DNA of 64,000 nt from contig NW_019029027.1 in NCBI RefSeq assembly GCF_002105155.1, positions 1 to 64,000 on the forward strand. The letters are read 5' to 3'. The DNA is from Lobosporangium transversale (lineage: Eukaryota; Mortierellomycota; Mortierellomycetes; Mortierellales; Mortierellaceae). Positions 50,045-61,172 of this stretch are shown here, piece after piece. Position 1 is the first letter of the stretch; each line of letters opens with the position of its first letter. The translations under genes and the position numbers were made by a program. Under the pieces are notes generated by a model that had not been told where the DNA came from, did no database searches, and saw only the letters and a program-made list of their open reading frames with translations.

Positions 50045-50590
50045 TTTTTTGATCCGGTCTTTGAAGGTCTATGTGTATTTGTATTTACGACTAGAAGGAA
50101 TGCGAAAGAAAGAAAAACATGCAAAATGGACGTTGAATGTCATTGTCGTTGTAGCTACTAATTTACATCCTATACTTTATATGTAACCACTAATTGCCAT
50201 CGGGAGCAACAAAAATAGGAGAGAGGAATCATCCGGCATTGTATGACCCCTTGAGCATTCACATGACTCAAGTGGTCACCCATTATTATTTATTACCCCT
50301 ATTCCAATGTTTGCGCTCCATCTCCGTCAAAACATTAATAACAGCAATAAAGCCTATCTTACACAGAAGGTTGAGATGCATAACGTGTTTATACTTTTTC
50401 CTAGCGAGATCCCGTTTACTACGAGAAAATTATTCTCACTTACAAATGTCTTTTCAACAGCAACGAAAAGGACGATACTGGTACATACGTTGCAGTCTCA
50501 CCCATTACCTTTCACTCTGGCATTTGTCTGTCTATCAATTGACACTAAAACAACAAAAAACTTTTCCAATAATTGATGCTACTATGGGCA
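50045..50590. other. Chitin synthase upstream region
   Basis: About 545 bp. Presumed promoter of the minus-strand chitin synthase. No gene recognised. Confidence 0.4.
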
Positions 50591-50599
50591 CTCAAGTGT

Positions 50600-51230
50600 C
50601 CAGATGACCTATCCCTTTGAGACACAGCTCTTCCCTTTATTAAACCATTCTTCTTATTTCCATCGTCCTTCCCACTCACTTTGAAGTAGTAACTCTTGCA
50701 ACAACTCTGTCCAAACATCTTTAAAAAGCAAATTAGCAAACGTAAAATACAAAAATTAATTGATACAGGAATAATACCATATAGCATTGCAGTAAGAGCT
50801 ACATGCCATTCCATCGACATCAGCTACCACGACTATTGCTCCTTTACCCCTTGAATCTATCATTGCCGTCAACTGGAACTCTTAATGCTGAGCCAAGGAC
50901 TCGATATTTCAATACCGATCACTCAAACTGCGATATTTAATAGCAGTAATAGTGTAACCCTTTGCCAACCCTTGATCCACTCAATTGGTCCCAAATTCGA
51001 GAGCAACGGTAGTGAAAGTCGCCACTGTCAAATCTCTGTCATCCGCCTCACCCCCTTCCAAAGTAACAACATGAAAGTTTGGACCGAATGATCTCCACAA
51101 GCGTAAACATTAATTAGCAATACCACGTCCTCATGAGTTTACTTACCATCAGGAGTTGATGAAACCTGAATCCTACTCGCCAAACGGCGCGAGAGCCAAT
51201 GCGTGTCAATCAAACGAGTAGCTTAGTGCA
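50600..51230 (-). pseudogene. Decayed gene fragment of unknown family
   Basis: Coding-like runs are seen on the minus strand: LIDTHWLSRRLASRIQVSST (near 51150-51210), then FHVVTLEGGEADDRDLTVAT, KGYTITAIKYRSLSDRY, FQLTAMIDSRGKGAIVV, and DVWTELLQELLLQ near 50680-50720. Frames are broken by stops (for example inside FGTN*VDQ) and no start or intact splice pattern holds it together. Family not recognised. Decay rather than an intron-rich live gene is favoured because stops interrupt conserved-looking runs. Confidence 0.4.
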
Positions 51231-52230
51231 AAGCCCAAATCTACTCTTTAAGTAAACCTACAAAGACACTGTATTTGCGCACGGTTTATTTTCATTAACG
51301 CTTCACAAATTATAACTCTGCAAATTCACAAAACATTCTGCCTTGGAGGTAAAAACCTTCTAGAAATAGAGAAATTGATGTACATTGCCACTCTATTGCA
51401 CAAACCACCTCTTTTGATTTGAATATCCGTGCCTTTAGACATCAAATAAATAATTTCAGGACGCCCTTGTCTCGATGAACGCATCTATAAAAATCAATGT
51501 CGTTGGAAAAACTTCAGATATTCAAAATATTTTGGGATTCGCCTAATGACAAAAGACACGCGCCCTAAATAAAACTTTTACGAGCCTCAATGATATCAAT
51601 GATCACTATCCAGCACTTAGACAATAACCGACATGGGAAAAGGAAAGCTTCTGTCTAAATGCACCACCCACATGACTACGTTTCCAAACTTTAACAAGAC
51701 TTGAGGATAAACGTATTACTATTTGCTTTGTAAAAAAAGATATTTAAATTGTTAAAAAGGTTGTCGGTTGGTGAAGTATCCAAGTCAACATAAAGCTATA
51801 CACATGCTATATCGCATGCTCCCACTGCCATCCGTTATTTAAAAATGTCTGCCCCCTGATCATGAGGGCCAGAATTAGTCCTTCAAGTAAAAATTCACTT
51901 TTAACTGATGAAATTCCTCCAAATAAAGCACGGCAATAGCCGGAAAGTAGTGTGACCCTAGGTTATCGCTGCCACTGAATTGATCAAAAATCAATATTGA
52001 CCTTAGATAAAAAACAAAACGTTCAGGCAGAGAAGAATGATGCAAATATACAGGGACAAGGGGCTGCGGTAACAACGTCGATAAAGAGATGGAACCAAAG
52101 AGCAAGCGAGCGAGCGAGAAAGTAGGAAGACAGTGCTTTCAATTTATATCGTGGGTTGATGATGGATTTAAACATTGACACTTTGCTTCACAGGCCATAT
52201 CAGTGTTTTTTTCAGTTTCTTTAGGGGTGA
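51231..52230. other. Intergenic DNA without recognised genes
   Basis: 1.0 kb of AT-rich sequence. A 76-codon minus frame at 51875-52105 is unsupported. No RNA gene or repeat seen. Confidence 0.35.
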
Positions 52231-53201
52231 ATCTATTTGACAACCCAGGTTGTCACTCTTATTTGACAACCCCCCTAATTTAGCAGTCACACCGGCTTAT
52301 TTGGCAACCCAGGTCTTCAATTTTCTCTTTTTTGTTATTTGACAACCGGGTTGTCAAAAAAGAAGAAAAATTGTCTTTTTCAACCTGTCACATGACAAGT
52401 CTTCACTCTCTTGCACTAATGGAGGGCCTTTCTCAGCTGGATTTCTAAAATGGTGGCAACACTCCATTATCATGACTGTGGTTATAGCTTCTTCTGTCTC
52501 TCTTTTTTTTTCCTTTTCTTCGTCTATGCTTTACACTCGTCCTTGCCAAGACATCCTTTAAAAATGTCGCCATATCTTACAGACCATTGAATACTCCAAA
52601 TGATAATGAACAATAGACAATTAGAGGGAGAAGCGGGAGACAAGCGGAGGCAGAAGAGGGCTATCATGATAAGTTTTTTTTGTTAACAAGGACCCTAAGG
52701 GAAGGGGCCGCCATGATGAGAGAAGTGCAAAGCAATTGTAATTATATATGGGCGATGACACCAGCAGAGCGCAAAGAAGCTCAGGAGTGTATTGCAACAG
52801 GAACCAAATAAGGAACAATGTAAGATTATTTTCGCATAACCACTCCGAATTTATGCATGCTTATCCAAAAAAAACCCTTAGTGCATGTTACCCGTATAGG
52901 CACATTTTCTATAAAAGCAAACCCTTGTTTTAGAAATCAGTTGTAATAAAAAACAACACCTCGTAACCAAAAAAAAAAAAAAAAAAAAAAAAAAGTTTGT
53001 TATTTGATGGAAGCTTTTAGATTGCTGGAGGGATTTCGTGTTGCTGAGGGATAGCAATAGAAACGATTTTCACATAATAAATCTTGCCAATAAAAAAAGG
53101 GTTATCAAATAACAGTGAGCTTGGGGTTGTCACGCAAAGAAAAAAAATTGAGAAGGGAGGGGTTGTCAAATAAGAGTGACAACCCGGGTTGTCAAATAGA
53201 T
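52231..53201. mobile_element. 971-bp TIR element with TTGACAACC-rich ends
   Basis: The ends are a 44-bp inverted repeat with one mismatch. Both start ATCTATTTGACAACCC, continue GGTTGTCACTC, and end TTATTTGACAACCCC (52231-52275 and 53157-53201 inverted). Further TTGACAACC or GGTTGTCAA units lie inside the left end (to about 52357) and the right end (from about 53100). The core has a 24-nt A run at 52971-52994 and no recognised transposase, so it is probably non-autonomous. No unambiguous target duplication was found. It sits upstream of CFD1. Confidence 0.8.
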
Positions 53202-53344
53202 TAATTCATTTAATTCAAATGTAAAATTAGTGGCGGACCAGACCGTAGTCACGTGAATACTATTGTCTATTACTGTTTACTCAGCAAGCATCAGCTTTGG
53301 TTTCTCATTCCCTCAGCTTCATTACATGAACAAACCACAACAGC

Positions 53345-54611
53345 ATGCAACAACCACCACAACTCGACAAAGTCAAGCATATCCTCCTTGTCATGTCTGG
53401 AAAAGGCGGTGTAGGTAAATCATCCGTTACCACCCAACTGGCTCTGTCGCTTGTCGCTCGAGGAAAGACGGTGGGTGTGCTTGATATCGATCTTTGTGGA
53501 CCTTCAATCCCTCGCATGCTCGGACTTGATGGCAAGGGTATCCACCAGTCATCAGCAGGGTAATGTGCACTCATGTGGCCTACACCTTCTTTTACTTCAT
53601 ATTGAACCTCATTTTCCCGAGAAATAATAGTCAGAATTAACCATTCAATCCTCGATCTGTCCAGATGGATCCCAGTGTTTGCAGATGAAAAGAAGCAGCT
53701 CTGCTGTATGTCGATTGGATTCATGCTTGAAAACAAGGACGACTCCGTAGTTTGGCGTGGGCCCAAGAAGACAGGTATAATAACAAAAGGAAATTGTGAT
53801 ATCAGTGGAAAATGCTTAACTGCGCAGTACTTTAAGAATCTCATTTCGGTTTTTATCTTCTTTATTTTATAGCCATGATCCGCCAATTTTTAACAGACAC
53901 CTGCTGGGGTGAGCTGGACTACCTGATTGTCGACACGCCGCCAGGTAAAATGGCTGACTGTAACTCGATCGATTAATTCATCGGATGGCGAATCTTTAAT
54001 ACGGCCTATTAAACATCTCCTATTGACCATTTCTGAATCATTGCAAAACTCAAATGCAGGCACTTCGGATGAAAACATTTCGATTGTAGAGCATGTCAAA
54101 GCATATAATCCAGATGGCGTAGTTCTGGTGACAACTCCACAGGCAGTCGCATTGTCGGATGTGCGAAAGCAGGTCAGCTTCTGTCGACAAGTCGGTATCC
54201 CTATCGTCGGTTTGATCGAGAATATGAGTGGATTCATTTGCCCTCACTGCTCTGTAATGCTATTACTCTTGTTACTTAGATTTGCATAGTCATGGAATGC
54301 ACTCATTTGTAAGCATTTATCAGTTTGGCTACTAAAAGTTTGCTAACCAAACCTTGCATTTGCATTACTCTAAATTCACCCCGCCTGATGAAACGATAAT
54401 TCGACAGGAGTGCAATAACTTATTTTCTGCCGGAGGCGGGGAGGCCATGTCGGAAGAATTTGCACTCAATTTTTTAGGTAGAGTGCCAATTGACCCCACC
54501 TTGACAGCAATGGATACCGACCTAGTCCAACAGTTCCCTAAATCTTCCTTGTTTCCTGTATTTGAGAAGATTACAGAGAAAGTGGAAGAATACTCGAGCC
54601 GCCCGGAGTAA
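53345..54611 (+). CDS. CFD1: Cytosolic Fe-S cluster assembly ATPase CFD1/NUBP2
   Basis: A P-loop scaffold ATPase of the cytosolic iron-sulfur assembly (CIA) machinery; with Nbp35 it builds 4Fe-4S clusters for cytosolic and nuclear proteins. Five exons. ATG 53345 gives a short N-terminus, without the four-Cys motif of Nbp35, and then the deviant Walker [10 protein letters not shown] at residues 19-27. [12 protein letters not shown] follows. Exon 3 gives [10 protein letters not shown], and exon 4 ends GFICPHCS, the cluster-binding CxxC. The last exon has [10 protein letters not shown] and the stop at 54609-54611. It is partnered functionally with MMS19 (26.6-31.1 kb). A TIR element lies 38 bp downstream. 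Confidence 0.94.
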
Positions 54612-54649
54612 AATCCTTTTTTTCTGTTCTCTCCCAACTGTATAGTCCG

Positions 54650-54787
54650 TTTCATTTGCTCGCGATTCCTTATATTTTTTGAATACTCTTGAGTGTATTA
54701 GCAGCGACCCGCTTGTTGTTACAAACCCGTTACGTAGTGAGATGCCATCAAACCAATTCGATCGTGGTTTTTAGATTAAAAATATAT
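54650..54787 (+). mobile_element. TIR element (MITE), copy M4, right end lost
   Basis: Starts TTTCATTTGCTCGCGATTCC and follows the palindrome copies through TTGAGTGTATTAGCAGC, CCGTTACGTAGTGAGATGCC and TTTTTAGATTAAAAATATA. It then stops abruptly at a run of G (54787-54794) where the right terminal repeat should be. It is a diverged, 3'-truncated copy lying between the CFD1 stop and the Fanzor-like pseudogene. Confidence 0.75.
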
Positions 54788-54894
54788 GGGGGGGTCTACA
54801 TATAGCCTTTATAGTCCTCCCCATTAAAAAACATCATCTAGACCAAGGATATTGTAAAAAGAACAAGAAATTCATTAGGCATAGAAATAAATAA

Positions 54895-57150
54895 ATTAAT
54901 TACAATTTCGACAGTACTTGGATCGATAATGAACATTCTCCAATAAAGCATCACAGTGAGGCCATGGACACTTGGCAGATGTGTAATGTTCGTAACAACC
55001 TGCAATGGGGTAGTCTAAAGGTTTTGCCCAATTTAATACCCATGTTAAAAAAGACCCAAAATTAGATGTCATTGATCAGAAGATGTTTTTTTCCTTTTCA
55101 ACAAGCTTTTTCGTCAATATCCCATGCTTCGATGCTTACCTTGAATGATCTATGTCCAATACAGACCACCACATTCGTATTGGCACCTCTTCTTCCTCCA
55201 TTACTTCCGCCTGCAAGCTTTAGAATTGCGTTGATCACATAATCAATGCATCCATTCTGTGCTTTTCTACTGTCCCAGATATTTCGAACAAACCAACTAT
55301 CATTATAGAAATCGACAAGCGCTCTATATATAGTCCCCTATTATTGCCACTGACTTCACTGACTCCAGCTCCACTGCTACTATCGGCTCCAACTCCAGTA
55401 CTAGTGAAATTACCTCCGGTACTTGATGAAGCTTGATTTGGTGGCGAGCTCATATAAGAGGAATACTGTGTTACAAAAGACCTTGAGAATAGTGGAATGT
55501 TGCTTTCAACTACTGTAATTCCTCTTCCAAGCTTCCGCCTTTCTAGCTCTCCCCAGAACTTCTTGGATGATTTGTAAAAATACGCTCTAGAATTCCGAAG
55601 GATCTTGCATTCGTTAGGCTTTCTTGGATCCAATCTCGCAACTGGCATCGAATGCCTCTCGCTTGGATCGATCCCAATAATAACGGTATTTCCGGGGGGA
55701 GTGCACGCTGTCTGGTGTCATATTTAACTTCTACATTGTCGAGAAGACGGCAACCAGTTGATCTCGTGCCGAGGGTTGGGGCTCACTGGAGACAGCGGAT
55801 TTGTACTCAATATACCTCCTTCAGCTGCTTCTTCTCTGTCACCATCTAAGAATGGTCCATCAACTTCCAGCAAGTCAATATCGTTGACACCCAGCAAGGT
55901 ATCATCATCCTCATCTTCGCCATCGTCTCCGTCTCATTGCCATCGCCTGCGCCATGACTAGGTCCCCGCTGAGCACTTGAAGTAGTCTGGGCTGCCCGAT
56001 ATGTTTAAATTTTCGAAGGTTGAGCAGCTTGTGATTCTCTACCTCTTTTTTGCTTTGGTGCATCATAAGCAAGAAGAGTAAGGATAAGGCTATTTGTAAA
56101 GAATGATGTTCGTAGCTTCCTCCTAGGGCCAGCCCTTCATCCTTTCAGGGAAAACAGTTCTTATAACAATATTCCTTTTTGATTAAGGACCTTGATTTCT
56201 GCGGCTCCTTGATACCCTCCCTTAATCCCAGCACCAGGACTATTTCCTCTCGTACTGTGGAATTAAACCATAATATGTCCAGAAGGCAGTCATCAGTTAA
56301 GTATGAGGAAGCGGATCTAGGGAAATCCAGATATTTTTGGCAGTAGCATTTTGCTCAAAAAAGGATTGGGTGGGACTCCTCCCATCGCCTGGGGAATCAT
56401 TTCTATGAATGTATTATAAGACAACTTCAAAATATTATATTCACCTGTGCATCTCGATAACGAGATTTAGTGTTGCTTGGCCATTTGGGTTGATTTACTG
56501 ATCGCAAAATTGGGATAGATCTTGTTTAAAGGACCAAATTCTATTTTTGTATAAAGTATCCGTATGCTTTGAGCTGGGACGGCTCGACTACATTTTCTTC
56601 GCCTTTTTTCTTCACATTCTTATATACTTGGATAATGGAATCATCACCCCATAATACAGCAACCGTAAATAAAGTCCCTGCTACCAAGAACTTCATCCAG
56701 GAATTGTGGGGGATCAGCTGGATTAGGTGGCCCGGTGGTAAGTAGGTTATCAATCCACAAGTCGTAGGTCCAGGAAGCTCGAACTCGTGCCTCATTCAAC
56801 ATTTTGATAAAGGGGCTGAATGAGCCCTTGGGTTGTAGCAGCAAGTGGCTTGGGATTGAGATTGGGATCGAAATTGGAGTTCAGCTTGGCACCTATACAC
56901 GTCTTAAGCGTACCCAGAGCTAATGCAACAGTAAGGTCGATTCTTGGCAGTAGCTTTCATCTTCCTAGGTTTATCAGTCTTTCTGATGTACTTGACCTTC
57001 CTTTTGTTCTTCTTTTTCTTCTTTTTCTCCTTTGCCCTCTCTTTTTTCTCATCTTTCTTTTTTTTTTTTTTTGGACTTTCTTTGATGACCGGAGCTGACA
57101 GAACGGTCGTGTTGTTTACAGTTGATCGGGTCATATTTTTTGGGAGAGAG
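54895..57150 (-). pseudogene. Fanzor-like RNA-guided nuclease, decayed, locus 2
   Basis: Read on the minus strand. A Lys-rich linker (56950-57130) leads to IDLTVALALGTLKTC (near 56870-56945) and an acidic segment (DDTLLGVNDIDLLEVDG, about 55840-55900). The RuvC-I-like VIIGIDPSERHS follows at about 55660-55700 with ARLDPRKPNECKILRNSRAY after it. Then SWFVRNIWDSRKAQ (about 55245-55290), VVVCIGHRSF (about 55150-55180), and a zinc ribbon YEHYTSAKCP...CDALLENV...CRNC (54900-55005). This order (D-P-[GS]-E, helical region, E-x-Y-T-S-x-x-CP, Cys ribbon) fits Fanzor/TnpB nucleases. Frameshifts (near 55715 and 55300), stops and loss of the last Asp motif show it is dead. Confidence in the family is moderate because residues were matched by eye. 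Confidence 0.55.
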
Positions 57151-57301
57151 TCCCCTTTTCTCAGTAGGGAAAATAGGTCAATAGCGGTTCGGCTCTATGC
57201 GTTTAGGCTTAAAGTATCTAATTATGAAACGACAGTGTCAAGGGTTAGATGACTTTTTTTTACGTATATGCTTTGTAAAATGTTCATTTGAAGCAGCTTA
57301 C

Positions 57302-58321
57302 CTGAGTCGAAGTTGATTATTTTTGATTTAGTACCTAGCGGATACCGCGCCCTCATTCCGCCATAGTAATGAAGGAAATTTTCAGCGGTTGGTTGTTGCA
57401 AAAACTGGGTTTGAGCCCCACCAAAGAAAACATTGATTGAATGGTCAAATCGGCCTTCTGAAGGAGTTCCACGGCTAAGGGCATGGACCTCATGAACATA
57501 TGATACCGTCAAATTTTCGACATTGGTGTCAGTGAGCGCTGAGATAAACTCAGCGTTTGTGGTAAGAGCAAAGGTAGGGATATTTAGGGTGTAATCGTTA
57601 TCGTATATAACGCCATAGGGCAGGAGTTGAATGTCGCTTGAAAACTCGAGGGCTTGCAGGGCCCCTTGTTTCTCATAGAGCGCATAAATGTAATGGCGAT
57701 GAGGGATTGGACGAAAAACTCATTGTACAGAAGGATAGATGAGAATGCCAGAGTCTCCAGGTACAGCGATACTGGCTGATGTGCATTTGGCGGCAATATA
57801 TACATCAGCATCTTTGCTACAGTGGCAGATTACAAAGTTATTGTACCGGCCAAATGACGCTGTGAGTTCCCTCTTCCCGCTATGACTAAATGTGAAGAGA
57901 TATCGAAGATTCTTTTTAATGACAATCATATGGCTTCGAGATTCCCATTTCCTTTCAGTGGACTTGGTTTTCATGTTGGCTATGAGTGTATCGAGTTTTC
58001 CATCAGCTGTTGTACGCTTAGTACCTTAGCCCCTATAAGCGTGCGCTTTTTCATTGCAGCGAAGCTCACCAATGTATATCGTTACTGTGGCAAGAGGGCC
58101 AAAGATCTTTAGAATGATACTATTCATAACATGGCCGCAAGCAGTGAAAGAACTCTGCCGGTTGAATTTCCTTGGGATGATATTGTGTATATCGCTGTGC
58201 AGAGAACCAAGCAGATCCAACTCAAAAAATGAATCGGGTCAGCAGCAAGCTTATGTACATCAATCTCCTTTGGTGGCAGACCTCTCCTTGAAAGCTATGA
58301 ATAGAACCCTTTTATACCCAT
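57302..58321 (-). pseudogene. XPG/FEN-like structure-specific nuclease, decayed, directly upstream of Fanzor-like sequence
   Basis: The start at CAT 58319-58321 gives MGIKGF, the canonical XPG/FEN N-terminus. RGLPPKEIDVHKLAADPIHF follows, and after a frame slip (about 58230) LDLLGSLHSDIHNI. The internal domain reads KDADVYIAAKC, then VPGDSGILIYPSV, where the usual GDSD has become GDSG. Then VFRPIPHRHYIYALY, DNDYTLNIPTFALTTNAEFI and VSYVHEV follow to a GTAAG donor at 57301. Stops TAG (about 58297), TAA (about 58029) and TGA (57720-57722, a possible CGA to TGA change) break it. The long conserved runs suggest fairly recent death. It could be the N-terminal half of one polypeptide with the Fanzor-like part. 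Confidence 0.6.
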
Positions 58322-58973
58322 CTAGGGAAAGCATATATAAAACAATGCAAGCAATGCTAGCTTAAGCAGCTATAGACTGAAGTTGAAGTTGTTAGGGTAG
58401 ACATGATTTATGTGAGGGGGTGAGAGATAAATGTCGCTATATCAGTATGAAATGAGAGAGAGAGGCGGCGTATTTGAAGGTGTATGAAAAAGAGTGAAAC
58501 AAAAGGCTGTTGAATTTACCACAAATTTGCTTTCATTGTGGAGCAGCAATGCAACTCGAAACAAAAGGATCATATTTAAAAAACAACAAGGGAGAAACAA
58601 ATTGTTTTTTTTATTTCGAGCTGTTTACAGCTCTTCATATGCCAAATCCAGCCTTCGCCATGACTATCAACAACAAATGAAAAAACGGTAAAAGCTGCTA
58701 GATGCGCAAAGAAGTGGGGGTAAGTGAATGGTAGACATAGCGCATTGTGATTATATGGCTTGATATATGCTGATTTTTCTGTCGATTGATTTTTTCTTTC
58801 TTACCATACAATAGACGATTGTTTTCTGCTTAGAGAACTGTGATCTGAGCTGGCCATGAATTGATGAAAGCTAAATAGGCAACTATTTCCCGTTTTACGG
58901 TCCAAGGGGTAAACAAAGTGATTAAGGCCAAAGAAGTACCAAGACCTTTGCCTTGCGTCACCGGCTCGTGTTT

Positions 58974-59007
<34 letters not shown>

Positions 59008-59087
59008 TTTGAAACGCATAGACGGATTGGGTTCATGAACAATTTAGAAGAAACCCATCAATTATATATAATATATTAGCACTACCA

Positions 59088-59122
<35 letters not shown>

Positions 59123-59809
59123 GCGTACGAAATTTCAATTTCTTAATAGCCATGTTTCTCAACACCATGGCACAAAAATACTCTACGCCTTTAAGTGTCC
59201 AATCAATTTAACTATGCACGTGTATCAATGGTCGGAGAAACCCATCATTGAAGCCTGATTATATCATGGAGGCCATGGACGATGAAAGGATTCACCATTG
59301 GATTCTGGTCATTTTTGAACAGACATAAAACACATTTGTGATATCTCATGACCATAATCTTACTTAGCACACAGCCACGAATCCCTACGACGCGTAGGCT
59401 CGCCATCAGCCTGTGTGGCTTATGTGTGGTTTATGTGTGTTGCAAATGCTCACTAACAGGCTGGGTCCAAACTCGAGATACCGAAAGAACCTTTGTTGAG
59501 TCCAGGAGGAGGAGAGACATCAAGCCGGCAGCAACAATAGGATTTGGTCTACTACAAATATAACCAGGTCCTGAAAGGCCTTTCTTTTAAAAATTGTGAG
59601 TATTGGTTTGACAATACTTTTTTGGGTTAATTTATTTTGATGGACTGTAACAGAGCAGATCTGGTGGATATTTCGTCTCGTGACATGTATAATTCGTAGA
59701 TTGAGCGACATTTGTATTACTTTTGGAATGGTTTGATCTATCAGTCCTGATTCCTGGAACACCCATTACCTCTTATCCCTACAGGTTCATTACATCTTCA
59801 TATACCGCA
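58322..59809. other. Intergenic, two long homopolymer runs
   Basis: 1.5 kb without a supportable gene. It holds a T run at about 58975-59002 and an A run at about 59091-59120, inverted relative to each other and 90 bp apart. The 3' part (59.5-59.8 kb) presumably contains the SmD3 promoter. Possibly the 5' end of the element encoding the XPG-like gene lies here, but no terminal repeat was found. Confidence 0.4.
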
Positions 59810-60537
59810 ATGTCTATCGGTGTCCCCATCAAACTGCTTCATGAGGCTCAGGGTCATATTATTACTATCGAGCTGAAGACTGGATCTGTCTACCGCGGCA
59901 CTCTCTTTGAGGGTAAATACGGGAGGAATAACGAATCATGAAATGCATCCTTTGACCACGGCTATTATGAGGCGATAATCCCATTTTTAACCTCTTAATT
60001 CTCTATCACTCCACTGTTGTTCTTTTTTGACTAAATAATCTTAAATAGCTGAGGACAATATGAATATTCAGCTCAAAGACATTACTATGACTGCAAGGGA
60101 TGGGCGTATGACACAGCTGGATCAAGTCTACATTCGTGGATCCCATATTCGCTTCTTCATTGTACCAGACATGCTCAAGAATGCGCCCATGTTCAAGCAA
60201 CAAGGTGCAGCATCAATGAAGGGCAAGGGTATTGGACTGGGCAGAGGCAAGGCGACAGTAGCAAGAGCACAAGGCAGGTCATTTTTAACCACTCACCAAT
60301 ACTACATATTATACTCGTCATACCATACGACATGACACTGGGCTATTTAAGTTAGCTTTTTACATCTTGCGAGTATGACGGGCTCCGATCAAGGCTACTA
60401 ATTTTTTTTTTTTTGTTTTTTTTTTTTCGCTTTTACTTTTGTGTCCCTTAGCTCGAGGAGGTGGAAGGGGAGGTAGAGGAGGCTTTGGTCGTGGTGACAG
60501 AGGCGACTTCCGTGGACGCGGTCGTGGTAGAGATTAA
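59810..60537 (+). CDS. SMD3: Small nuclear ribonucleoprotein SmD3
   Basis: Core Sm-ring protein of spliceosomal U snRNPs. Exon 1 (59810-59912) reads [20 protein letters not shown] and [10 protein letters not shown]. Exon 2 (60049-60273) reads [20 protein letters not shown] and [20 protein letters not shown], which are the Sm1 and Sm2 motifs. Exon 3 (60452-60537) adds an Arg-Gly tail ([20 protein letters not shown]), the usual site of symmetric dimethylarginine. Frame requires intron 2 to begin GC (CAAG/GCAGGT at 60274) and end TTAG. The nearby GT would place a stop in the tail. Total about 137 residues, normal for SmD3. Confidence 0.95.
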
Positions 60538-61172
60538 ACAGGAATAAAGATATACATCAGCAAGGACTACAATAAACACTTAACGTACCGATTATTTCTA
60601 GATATTTTTTATTTTTATTTTTCAAATGATCAATCGACACAGCTCAATTTTTCTTCAACCTGACTTTCCAAATTTCCCCACTCATAACCTATTTGTAAAT
60701 CGCCTCACAGGATTCCCCTCTTTTTTTTATTTGCGCTTTAAGTGCCAAGATTATAAACGCCAAATCATGTTGATGCATATGAGATTTGGAACGGGATTAA
60801 AACTCGAACATCGGACATACATTATAATATTAACGAAGAGAGACAGCGGTTATTGGCACTGATAAACCTCTAGTGCAAGAATTAATCTATACTAAGTCGA
60901 TCTGTAGATATCAGCTTATGTTGGCATTCAAGCATAAAAGAGGAATCTTAATTGCAATGCTATAAACCCTGATTTAATATGCTAATATAATACATTCTAT
61001 GGCTGATTTTATATTGAGCCAAATGCCGCGTCTTGAGATGATATCGTGGATAAAAGAAGATAAAATGGCAACTATGTAGTTCCTGAAAGACCGCACTCCG
61101 TTTATACTGTCGCTGTTTATTCTGCTGACTTTTTGTCATTGCTGCTGTTGCATGCTTTATAAGTAATCCATA
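60538..61172. other. Intergenic between SMD3 and PET191
   Basis: 635 bp, the 3' flanks of two convergent genes. AT-rich. No gene or repeat recognised. Confidence 0.4.

Noticed and set aside
58975-59120. The opposed T and A runs 90 bp apart as terminal repeats of a mobile element.
   Set aside because: Only homopolymers match. There is no other shared terminal sequence or target duplication.
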